Assembly: GCA_034440395.1 (NCBI GenBank)
Contig: JAWXBW010000012.1
Coordinates: 43,419-107,418, forward strand
From: JAAUTS01 sp034440395
GTDB taxonomy: Bacteria; Verrucomicrobiota; Verrucomicrobiia; Methylacidiphilales; JAAUTS01
Direction of reading: 5' to 3'
DNA: 64,000 bases
Shown here one piece after another: positions 8,726-15,919 of this stretch (its first letter is position 1; every line of letters starts with the position of its first letter). The translations under genes were made by a program, and so were the position numbers. The notes beneath the pieces are model-generated. The model had not been told where the DNA came from and did not search any database. It saw nothing but the letters and a program-made list of their open reading frames with translations.

Positions 8726-9265
8726 TGCTTTCTTAGTCATTTTGTCTCTAGGCCAAGCTAATAAAATAACTGCGTAGCCGACTAATCCCGTCACAAGTCC
8801 CACGACAAAGCAACCTAGGAAAAGAGTTAGAATAATTTTCAAAACCATAGAAGCATCCAGTGCCAACTCGTGAAACCGAAACTCAACAATTTTATGCAAA
8901 ATATGTTTCCAGCCTCCCATGCTTTCTGGTTTAAAGCCTAGGATACGGCAGCCTAAAATAAAAGCTGCAGGATAATACACGGGGGCGGTGAAAGGATTGG
9001 TGATCCATTGCAGACAAAACGTCATAGGCAAGTTCGCTCTGACTGCGACGGCCACGAAGGTTGATAACACGATGTGAACCCCCATCAAAGGACTCGAAGC
9101 TATCAGACAACCAAACAACCACGCCCGCGCCACAGGCTCACGCTTTAACTGCCAGAGATCTTTACTAAATAGGTGGTCACCTAGCCATGAGTGTAAGCGT
9201 CCGCCCTTAAGCTTATGGCGAGAAAATCCTCGACGGTGAAACCAACGAAAAACTTTAAAGGACAT
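8717..9265 (-). CDS. DUF2062 membrane protein
   Basis: 182-residue protein of the DUF2062 family, with a basic N-terminal tail (FHRRGFSRHKLKGGR). The core contains LFGCLIASSPLMGVH, then a second hydrophobic stretch with the family motif ITNPFTAPVYYPAAF. A last membrane segment lies near 140-165. Function is unknown; family members occur with glycosyltransferases and lipid A or cell-envelope genes. It is the last gene of a three-gene run with the Sel1-repeat protein (3 bp gap) and the phosphoesterase. Confidence 0.85.
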   Translation of the reverse strand: MSFKVFRWFHRRGFSRHKLKGGRLHSWLGDHLFSKDLWQLKREPVARAWLFGCLIASSPLMGVHIVLSTFVAVAVRANLPMTFCLQWITNPFTAPVYYPAAFILGCRILGFKPESMGGWKHILHKIVEFRFHELALDASMVLKIILTLFLGCFVVGLVTGLVGYAVILLAWPRDKMTKKALV

Positions 9266-9268
9266 GCC

Positions 9269-10180
9269 CTACTCAACTTTCGGCGAAAAAGCGTCTACGA
9301 GTTTGATCGCTTTATTAACGTCTTCGGGCTTCATTAATTGTTGTAAATTTCTAGCATCTTCTTGAGCGGTCGCATCGCCATTTTTACCTGCTAGGATAAA
9401 CCATTTTAACGCACTAACTAAGTCAGCCGGCGGAATTCTGCCTTCCTCGTAGATGATCCCAACATTAGCCATAGCATTCTTGTTCCCTTGGTTTGCCGCC
9501 CGCTCCAGCCAATAAAGTGCTTTCTTCACGTCTTTAGGAACTCCCTTACCTTGCATGTAGAGAAGACCAAGGTCGTTTTGCGCAAGTTGGTTGCCCTGCA
9601 AGGCAGCCTTTTCATACCACTTAGCCGCCTCCTGTGGATTAGCTAAAACACCCTTACCTTGCATGTAGAGTGTTGCTAAAAGATTTTGACTTTCTTGGTC
9701 TCCTGTCTCGGCGTAGCGCCGTATCCATTCGGCACCCTTAGTAGGATCTGGAGCTACTCCGAAACCGTTCAAATAGGCTTTACCTAAATTAAAGAAGGCT
9801 GAGGGATAGTTAAGGTCCGCTGCTTTTTGATACCATTCAACTGCGCCCGTAGGGTCTAGGTCTGTGCCGTAACCATTCGCTTTGCAAACCCCCACAGCAT
9901 TGATAGATCGGAGATGCCCCAACTGAGCTGCCTTTAAAGTGAATTGGTAACCTTTCACTTTATCTTTTTCTAGACCTTGCCCAGCCCAATAACGAAATCC
10001 CAGGCTCGCCAACCCCTCTGCCTTCCCTGCGTCAGCCACCGCTTGCACTTCAGCTAAGGACTTGTCTTTTAAAGGGTCCTGATTATCTTGCGCGCCCAGA
10101 TGGCAAATCAGGTTACCTAGCAAAATGGCGACGACTAAGGCCCTTATTTTTCCGACATGGTATTGAAAGAAAAAAGTCAT
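9269..10180 (-). CDS. Secreted Sel1-repeat (SLR) protein
   Basis: 303 residues with a signal peptide (about 1-30, cleaved near LGAQ). About six or seven Sel1-like repeats of 36 residues follow, with the pattern A-NLG-Y--G-GV--D---A--WY-KAA-G. SLR proteins form a superhelical solenoid that binds other proteins, often in the periplasm. Two repeats share an identical 20-base stretch 108 bp apart (9543-9562 and 9651-9670), showing recent internal duplication or conversion. It is co-directional with the phosphoesterase (18 bp) and DUF2062 genes. Confidence 0.9.
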   Translation of the reverse strand: MTFFFQYHVGKIRALVVAILLGNLICHLGAQDNQDPLKDKSLAEVQAVADAGKAEGLASLGFRYWAGQGLEKDKVKGYQFTLKAAQLGHLRSINAVGVCKANGYGTDLDPTGAVEWYQKAADLNYPSAFFNLGKAYLNGFGVAPDPTKGAEWIRRYAETGDQESQNLLATLYMQGKGVLANPQEAAKWYEKAALQGNQLAQNDLGLLYMQGKGVPKDVKKALYWLERAANQGNKNAMANVGIIYEEGRIPPADLVSALKWFILAGKNGDATAQEDARNLQQLMKPEDVNKAIKLVDAFSPKVE

Positions 10181-10198
10181 CTGTGAGAGGAATTAAAT

Positions 10199-10930
10199 TT
10201 AAGCACCGATTTGAATACGCATGGCAAGAGGCTCTGGGAGTCTGGCCATAAGGATTTTACGTTGTGTGAGTTCTATATTGTAACTAATGCGGCGAAATTC
10301 GATCAAACTTTGATCAGGCGTGTAAATTACATAGCTTGAGCGCCAATCCCTATCTCTTGGTTGCCCAACAGATCCCACGTTAACTAAATATCGAGCGCCT
10401 TTTTTAAGTTGTAGCCGCTGCATCTTGGGCATTTCACTTACACCTCGATCTTTAATAAAAACTTTAGGTATGTGGGTATGTCCGCAAAAACAAAGAGATG
10501 TCATCTGATACGTAAAACTACTTTCTGCCTCTAAATCAGAGGTTACGTAGTTCCATTGTGCAGGGTCATCCATTGAAGCGTGCACGGCGGTAAATCCCCC
10601 TACTTTTAGCTGCATAGGTAAGTCCCATAGAAAAGTCTTATCCTCGTCCTTTAATCTTCTCTTGGAATAAGCGATTCCCTCTCCTGCTAAGGCATTAAAA
10701 TTTTTTCCATCCTTAGCACCAGAAACAATCTCATCATGGTTGCCTTTGATAACGGGGCAACCTAGTGCTTGCACGAGGCGCAGGCACTCTAATGGATTAG
10801 CGTTATAACCCACAATATCACCTAGACAAACAGGATGCGTTACCCCCTGCCCATGCATGTCTTGTAGCACAGCGGTTAACGCCTCCATGTTGCTGTGAAT
10901 GTCGCTAAAGATTCCGTATTTAATTTTCAC
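10199..10930 (-). CDS. Metallophosphoesterase (calcineurin-like, YfcE/ApaH-like)
   Basis: All signature motifs of a di-metal phosphoesterase are present: FSDIHSN (D10, H12), GDIVGYN (D38), GNHDE (N64, H65), a lone His in VHASM, and GHTHIP, followed by NVGSVGQPRD. This is the single-domain type of 243 residues usual for small phosphodiesterases and protein-phosphatase-like enzymes. The substrate cannot be read from sequence. It is the first gene of the three-gene run leading to the SLR and DUF2062 proteins. The region before the ATG is AT-rich, as for a promoter. Confidence 0.9.
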   Translation of the reverse strand: MKIKYGIFSDIHSNMEALTAVLQDMHGQGVTHPVCLGDIVGYNANPLECLRLVQALGCPVIKGNHDEIVSGAKDGKNFNALAGEGIAYSKRRLKDEDKTFLWDLPMQLKVGGFTAVHASMDDPAQWNYVTSDLEAESSFTYQMTSLCFCGHTHIPKVFIKDRGVSEMPKMQRLQLKKGARYLVNVGSVGQPRDRDWRSSYVIYTPDQSLIEFRRISYNIELTQRKILMARLPEPLAMRIQIGA

Positions 10931-11041
10931 GTAGTAATATTAAAAATATATTAAGTCAGAGCCACAAGTGCGAGCCAAATTATCGAGAGAAGTAAAATAG
11001 TGCTTCCTAACAAGGGATTATCATGATCCTAAAATTCTCTG

Positions 11042-11070
11042 TTGAAATTTTTACCTGTTTGAGAGATTAT
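11042..11070 (+). promoter_or_regulatory. Candidate sigma70-type promoter of tRNA-Thr
   Basis: TTGAAA (5 of 6), 17-bp spacer, GATTAT (4 of 6), ending 16 bp before the tRNA. Confidence 0.5.
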
Positions 11071-11086
11071 ATGCCTTCCAAATTCT

Positions 11087-11158
<72 letters not shown>

Positions 11159-11196
11159 CCCTTCTCTAAAGTTTTTACATTTCCCTCATTTTAGAG

Positions 11197-11224
11197 TTGA
11201 ATGCTGCGTAGGCTGATTTACTAT
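11197..11224 (+). promoter_or_regulatory. Candidate promoter of tRNA-His
   Basis: TTGAAT, 16-bp spacer, TACTAT (4 of 6), ending 14 bp before the tRNA. It suggests that tRNA-His can be transcribed apart from tRNA-Thr. Confidence 0.4.
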
Positions 11225-11238
11225 CTTGCCTTCCATAT

Positions 11239-11314
11239 GGCGGCCGTAGCTCAATGGTAGAGCTCCAGATTGTGATTCTGGCTGTTGCGGGTTCGAGCCC
11301 CGTCGGTCGCCCCA
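11239..11314 (+). tRNA. tRNA-His (anticodon GTG), CCA encoded
   Basis: The extra 5' G (G-1) at 11239 faces discriminator C at 11311, the hallmark of tRNA-His. Acceptor GCGGCCG/CGGTCGC has one G-T wobble. Anticodon stem CCAGA/TCTGG with loop TTGTGAT gives GTG. Bases 11312-11314 are CCA, unlike the other three tRNAs here. Confidence 0.97.
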
Positions 11315-11375
11315 TTTTGCTTTATCCTATCAATCCTCTGGACTTTTCTTCTTAAATTCGTTTTCGTCTATCTGC

Positions 11376-12143
11376 ATGAAAATCGTAGCAATCGCAAATC
11401 AAAAAGGTGGCGTCGGTAAAACAACAACCGCCGTGAACCTTTCCGCTGCCTTAGCCGAATCCGGGCATAAGGTGCTTCTTATTGACCTCGATCCCCAAGC
11501 TAATGCCAGCAGCGCCGCAGGCTGCCCAGCTCAAGACAATATGAGCATCTATTCCTGCATGATCGGCTCAACCCCCATCCATGATAAAATTCAAGCCTCT
11601 CCCTACAATAACCTCTCTATTATCACCTCAGAAATTGACTTAGCTGGTTGCGAAGTAGAAATTGCTCGCTTAGAAAACCCCCTAGGCCGCCTCCGCGAAG
11701 TCTTAGAACCTCTTCGTCATGACCCCGCCTACCAACACGTCATCCTTGATTGCCCGCCCTCCCTCGGCATCCTCATGACCAACGCCCTAGCAGCTGCGGA
11801 AGGCCTTCTTGTCCCCGTTCAATGCGAATACTTCGCCCTCGACGGTATCAGTAAAATCCTAGACCTGCTCAACCGCATTAAAAACCAAGGAGTTAATCCT
11901 AACCTAGAGCTAGTAGGTGTTGCCCTAACCATGTTCGATGCTCGGACACGCCTGAGCCAGCAAGTAGTCAATGAATTGAAGCAACATCTACCAGACAAAA
12001 TCTTCACCACCATCATTCCCCGGTCTATCCGACTCAGTGAAGCCCCTAGCTTTGGGAAACCCATTATGGCGTATGACCCCAGCGGCGTAGGCTCACAAAG
12101 TTACCGTTTACTTGCTCAAGAATTTATCCAACGGGTTGCGTAA
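11376..12143 (+). CDS. parA: ParA/Soj-type partitioning ATPase
   Basis: 255-residue ATPase with the deviant Walker A KGGVGKTT (10-17), LLIDLDPQANAS (Walker A' region), and DCPPSLGILMTNAL (Walker B). The length and lack of an N-terminal HTH fit the chromosomal Soj/ParA type. ParA dimers on the nucleoid move origin regions with ParB. No parB follows: the gene is flanked by tRNA-His upstream and an oppositely oriented tRNA-Arg downstream. It may work with a distant parB or be an orphan ParA that positions another cargo. No Shine-Dalgarno is seen before the ATG. Confidence 0.9.
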   Translation: MKIVAIANQKGGVGKTTTAVNLSAALAESGHKVLLIDLDPQANASSAAGCPAQDNMSIYSCMIGSTPIHDKIQASPYNNLSIITSEIDLAGCEVEIARLENPLGRLREVLEPLRHDPAYQHVILDCPPSLGILMTNALAAAEGLLVPVQCEYFALDGISKILDLLNRIKNQGVNPNLELVGVALTMFDARTRLSQQVVNELKQHLPDKIFTTIIPRSIRLSEAPSFGKPIMAYDPSGVGSQSYRLLAQEFIQRVA

Positions 12144-12152
12144 ATTAAGGAA

Positions 12153-12226
12153 TGCACCCGGCGAGAGTTGAACTCACAACCTCTGCCTTCGGAGGGCAGC
12201 GCTCTATCCAATTGAGCTACGAGTGC
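12153..12226 (-). tRNA. tRNA-Arg (anticodon CCG)
   Basis: Read on the minus strand, acceptor GCACTCG pairs with CGGGTGC (one G-T); the discriminator is A. Anticodon stem CTGCC/GGCAG with loop CTCCGAA gives CCG. T arm has GAGTTCAACTC. CCA is not encoded. Confidence 0.96.
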
Positions 12227-12416
12227 GTAATATCGATCATAGGTAACTCAATTTCACCCGCAAGAAAATTTCAAGCTAGTGATTGCGCAACAAATGAAGT
12301 CTCAGTCCAAGTTTTAGGATACCGTTTAGAACCTACTTCGACGACGAGTGCTACCAAACTCCGTAGCCCTTCCTTAGAACGCTCACAATTTTAGTATTCA
12401 TGATTTCACTTCTAAT

Positions 12417-15068
12417 TTATGAAAGATCCTTCTCTTCATCAGTACTCACTTCATCATCGCCTGAAACGACTTGAGCAATCGCTTTCAAGTAATCTCCCGC
12501 ATCTAGGCCGACAAGTTTAACGCCCATGGTATTGCGACCAGCCTCTCTGATCGCCTTGACATTGGTGCGCACCATTTGTCCTTTAGCTGTAATCAGCATG
12601 ATCTCATCCGTTTCCTTCACGGTCAAAGCACCCACGACTTTACCCGTTTTTTCGCCGGTTTTCATAGTGATGATCCCCTTACCACCACGAGACTGTTGAC
12701 GATACTCCACAAAGGCTGTGCGTTTCCCAATGCCGTTTTCTCCCGCCACCAATAGGGTTGCTGTGGCATCAACAATGGCTAAGGCGACAAGAACGTCATC
12801 CTTGCCTAAGGAAATACCCCGGACACCAGTCGCTGGACGACCCATGCTCCGCACATCCTCTTCGCTGAAACGAATGCTCATACCTTCCCGTGTAATCAGA
12901 ACCGCATCACTCTCACCATTGGTTAATCTCACTTCAATAAGGGCATCTGTCTCGTCGATACCTATTGCGATAATTCCGCCCTTACGTGTATTGGCGAAAT
13001 CAGCTAAGGGCGTTTTCTTTACCGTGCCATTTTGCGTAGCAAAAAAGACGTAAGAATTTTCTGATTTCCAAGTGATGTCCTCATTATTCGGTCCCTTCTT
13101 AGACTCGACACGGAGCAAGGCCACTACTTTCTCTGTGCTTTGTAAGGACAGGACATTGGCAATGCTACGCCCCTTCGATGCACGAGAACCTTCAGGGATT
13201 TCATGCACGCGTTCGACGTAAACTCGACCACTATTGGTAAAGAACATAAGATAATCATGAGTGCTGGCAGTGAAGAGATGTTCGACAAAGTCAGAATCCT
13301 CCTCAGCCTCGGCCTGCCTTGTGGTCAGGCCTATCACCCCCTTACCTCCGCGTCTCTGTGCACGATAGCTAGAAATGGTCGTACGTTTGATGGAACCACC
13401 ATGAGTTAAAGTAATGATAACGCCCTCATTCGCTATGAGATCCTCAATCGCCATCTCGCCTTCATCTGGAATGATCTGCGTACGCCGAGGTGTGGCATAC
13501 TTATCTTTAATAGCTTTAAGTTCACTTTTGATAATTGAAAGCACACGTTTTTCACGAGCTAAAATATCAAGTAAATCAGCAATACGCTTAATAAGTTCCG
13601 CATATTCATTTTTAATTTTATCATGCTCTAAACCCACCAACTGATAGAGACGTAATTCTAGGATGGCCTCGATTTGTTGCTCACTGAAAATATACCGACC
13701 ATTTACTAGACGAGCTTCGTTTCGAATCAAAACACCGAACTGCTCAACATTTTTGCGGGTAAACTCATAGCCAGCCAACTTCAATCGAGCTTCATCACGC
13801 GTCTTGGACTCACGTATGATGCGGATGAATTCATCCATATTCGCCAAAGCAATTAAGAAGCCTTCAAGGGTTTCTGCACGTTTTTCTGCATTGGCTAATT
13901 CAAATTTGGTGCGTCGGATGATAACTTCCCGTCGATGTTCAATGTAACAGACCATAAGGTCTTTAAGGTTAAGCACCTTAGGCCGACGCTGGTCGATGGC
14001 CAGCATGTTACTGCTGAAGCTCGTTTCGAGGGAAGTTAGTTTATAAAGATTATTAATAACAACTTTTACAGCGGCGTCACGTTTTAACTCGATCACGACT
14101 CGGGTATTTTCATCCGACTCATCACGAATGGCCGTAATGTCAGTCAGCGTCTTCTCATTGACCAATTCCGCAATACGCTCGACTAAGGTAGCGCGGTTGA
14201 CATTGAATGGAATTTCATCAACTACGATCACATCTTTTCCGCCCTTCATTTCTTCTGTATGCAGCTTACCACGAATTTTAACGGCACCGCGTCCTGTCTT
14301 AAAATAACTCTTAATCCCCTCAATTCCGAGGATGGAGCAGCCAGTGGGGAAATCAGGGCCTTTAACAAATTGCATGAGAGATTCCACCGCAATGTCAGGA
14401 TCATCAATGACCGCAAAAATCCCGTCGACGATTTCTCCCAAATTATGCGGAGCGATATTCGTAGCCATACCGACGGCGATGCCAGTGCCGCCATTAACTA
14501 ACAAGTTCGGAAATGCCGCAGGAAAAACAACAGGCTCCGTTCGTGTCTCGTCATAGTTCGGAACGAAATCGACCGTATCCTTTTCCATGTCTTCCATCAA
14601 TGCTGCACCTAAGTGCGTAAGGCGCGCTTCGGTATAACGCATGGCAGCTGGTGGATCACCTTCCACGGAGCCGAAGTTTCCTTGCCCATCAACTAGGCAA
14701 TCTCGCATAACCCAATGCTGTGCCATGTGAACTAAGGTCGGATAAATAACCGCTTCTCCGTGAGGGTGGTAATTTCCGGAGGTATCACCGCAGATTTTAG
14801 CGCATTTTCTGTGTTGACGACCAGGGTATAAATTTAAATCATGCATCGCAAAAAGAATGCGGCGCTGCGAGGGCTTTAAGCCGTCACGCACATCGGGTAA
14901 GGCACGCGAAATAATAACCGACATGGAGTAATCAAGAAAAGAACCCTTGATTTCATCAGCTACGTTGATCTTCTCAATCTTTTCGTTCTGTGCAAATAAA
15001 GAGCCAGGGCTTAGCTTCGTTTCTTTAGGATCTGTCGGGGGTGTGGGAGGTGTCGTTTCGTCTGCCAT
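12417..15068 (-). CDS. gyrA: DNA gyrase subunit A
   Basis: The 883-residue cleavage/rejoining subunit of gyrase. The N-terminal region has LPDVRDGLKPSQRRILFAM and the QRDR loop HPHGEAVIYP (101-110). The catalytic Tyr is Y145 in AAMRYTEARL. The C-terminal beta-pinwheel carries the GyrA box QRRGGKG, which marks GyrA rather than ParC, plus a second RGGKG further on. The QRDR positions equivalent to E. coli S83 and D87 are Ala (A106) and Pro (P110). The gene follows gyrB on the same strand, but a toxin-antitoxin pair lies between them, ending 45 bp before the gyrA start. No Shine-Dalgarno is visible. Confidence 0.98.
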   Translation of the reverse strand: MADETTPPTPPTDPKETKLSPGSLFAQNEKIEKINVADEIKGSFLDYSMSVIISRALPDVRDGLKPSQRRILFAMHDLNLYPGRQHRKCAKICGDTSGNYHPHGEAVIYPTLVHMAQHWVMRDCLVDGQGNFGSVEGDPPAAMRYTEARLTHLGAALMEDMEKDTVDFVPNYDETRTEPVVFPAAFPNLLVNGGTGIAVGMATNIAPHNLGEIVDGIFAVIDDPDIAVESLMQFVKGPDFPTGCSILGIEGIKSYFKTGRGAVKIRGKLHTEEMKGGKDVIVVDEIPFNVNRATLVERIAELVNEKTLTDITAIRDESDENTRVVIELKRDAAVKVVINNLYKLTSLETSFSSNMLAIDQRRPKVLNLKDLMVCYIEHRREVIIRRTKFELANAEKRAETLEGFLIALANMDEFIRIIRESKTRDEARLKLAGYEFTRKNVEQFGVLIRNEARLVNGRYIFSEQQIEAILELRLYQLVGLEHDKIKNEYAELIKRIADLLDILAREKRVLSIIKSELKAIKDKYATPRRTQIIPDEGEMAIEDLIANEGVIITLTHGGSIKRTTISSYRAQRRGGKGVIGLTTRQAEAEEDSDFVEHLFTASTHDYLMFFTNSGRVYVERVHEIPEGSRASKGRSIANVLSLQSTEKVVALLRVESKKGPNNEDITWKSENSYVFFATQNGTVKKTPLADFANTRKGGIIAIGIDETDALIEVRLTNGESDAVLITREGMSIRFSEEDVRSMGRPATGVRGISLGKDDVLVALAIVDATATLLVAGENGIGKRTAFVEYRQQSRGGKGIITMKTGEKTGKVVGALTVKETDEIMLITAKGQMVRTNVKAIREAGRNTMGVKLVGLDAGDYLKAIAQVVSGDDEVSTDEEKDLS

Positions 15069-15113
15069 AAAAGAATGAGGTTAATGGGTGGATTGTTAAT
15101 TGGTTAGTAAAAT

Positions 15114-15530
15114 TTATAAAACGGGAATACCTAAACGTTGCGCCGCTGCCATCATGCGGGAATCATTAGTAACGAGGGGAAATAATTGAGAAAGATCACA
15201 GGCCGCTAAATGAAGCGCATCAAGCGATCTCAGCGGAACTAAAGGATGACAAACTTCCATGATTGATTGAGCCTTACGAAAAGTCTCCGTTCGGCACTGT
15301 AAAAGGTGGATGTCATGCTCAGTAACCTGCTCTTGAAAAATGGCCCAAACTTTTAACCTCTGCTTAGCATGGAGCTTACCACTGCGTTCCTTGGCCAGTA
15401 AAGCTCCTGCCACTTCGGTGTAGAGGAGTTCTGAAGAGACTAAGGGCTGACCCTCCACTTTATCAGCATAAAAAGCTGAATCAGGCTCAAGGGTCAGCAA
15501 CTTAATCATAACACTAGTATCAATGTACAT
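15114..15530 (-). CDS. vapC: PIN-domain toxin, VapC-type
   Basis: About 138 residues. The PIN fold acidic residues are present in order: MYIDTSV (first Asp), ELLYTEVAGAL (Glu), SLDALHLAA (Asp) and VTNDSRM (last Asp). PIN toxins are Mg-dependent ribonucleases, often cutting tRNA or rRNA. I prefer ATG at 15530 (MYIDTSV); a GTG at 15539 would overlap the antitoxin stop as GTGA. It is directly downstream of a Phd-like antitoxin gene, the usual antitoxin-first order. The pair sits between gyrB and gyrA. Confidence 0.88.
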   Translation of the reverse strand: MYIDTSVMIKLLTLEPDSAFYADKVEGQPLVSSELLYTEVAGALLAKERSGKLHAKQRLKVWAIFQEQVTEHDIHLLQCRTETFRKAQSIMEVCHPLVPLRSLDALHLAACDLSQLFPLVTNDSRMMAAAQRLGIPVL

Positions 15531-15535
15531 AATGA

Positions 15536-15787
15536 TCACCAGCGACCATCTCGGTCTTCTCTAACAATTTCTTCCGCAAAGGGACCTTCTGTCTGCATGG
15601 GCATTGATTTTAATAAGTCCCAATTAACCTTATACGGCTTAGAAGTTTTACGAAAAGGCACCATTCGAAGCACAGGTTTACCATCACGAGTTAACACGAT
15701 TTCTTCCCCCTCTTCCACCATGTCAGCCAATGCCGAAAGCTGAGCCTTGGCTGCACGCAGGTTGATGACTTTACCCAGCTCAGGCAT
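15536..15787 (-). CDS. Phd/YefM-type antitoxin
   Basis: The 83-residue antitoxin begins MPELGKVINLRAAKAQLSA, the normal start of this family (a strand then the DNA-binding helix pair), followed by GEEIVLTRDGKPVLRMVPF. The acidic C-terminal tail (AEEIVREDRDG) should bind the toxin. I choose ATG 15787 because GGAGG lies 8 bp before it and homology begins there. A longer version from ATG 15859 would start almost at the predicted transcription start. It is expected to repress its own promoter, aided by the toxin; an 11-bp inverted repeat flanks that promoter. Confidence 0.85.
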   Translation of the reverse strand: MPELGKVINLRAAKAQLSALADMVEEGEEIVLTRDGKPVLRMVPFRKTSKPYKVNWDLLKSMPMQTEGPFAEEIVREDRDGRW

Positions 15788-15795
15788 GACCGCAA

Positions 15796-15800
15796 CCTCC
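15796..15800 (-). promoter_or_regulatory. Ribosome binding site fixing the antitoxin start
   Basis: GGAGG on the minus strand, 8 bases before ATG 15787. It is one of the strongest Shine-Dalgarno matches in a window where most starts lack one, so it decides for the shorter antitoxin. Confidence 0.75.
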
Positions 15801-15865
15801 CTTACTTTTGAGGAAAGGACTTCGTCTGAAGTGTATCTAACTGATTTACGTTCTTTCATTCTTTA

Positions 15866-15894
15866 AATGTAGTCACATGTAGTTCTTAAATCAA
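15866..15894 (-). promoter_or_regulatory. Candidate promoter of the toxin-antitoxin pair
   Basis: On the minus strand: TTGATT, 17-bp spacer, TACATT. The -10 box overlaps one arm of the inverted repeat at 15868-15919, the layout expected for autorepression. Confidence 0.45.
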
Positions 15895-15919
15895 GCTTTA
15901 TATAAAAAATGTGACTACA
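15868..15919. repeat. 11-bp inverted repeat, probable antitoxin operator
   Basis: TGTAGTCACAT at 15868-15878 and its exact reverse complement ATGTGACTACA at 15909-15919, with a 30-bp spacer. The outer arm reaches into the gyrB stop codon; the inner arm covers the -10 box of the candidate promoter. A terminator for gyrB is less likely because the loop is long and no T-run follows the second arm. Confidence 0.6.

Noticed and set aside
12152..12394. 80-codon open frame on the plus strand
   Set aside because: Its first part is the complement of tRNA-Arg (12153-12226), and the rest has no gene-like composition.
15868..15919. Inverted repeat as the gyrB terminator
   Set aside because: The 30-base loop and lack of a T-run after the second arm fit an operator better.
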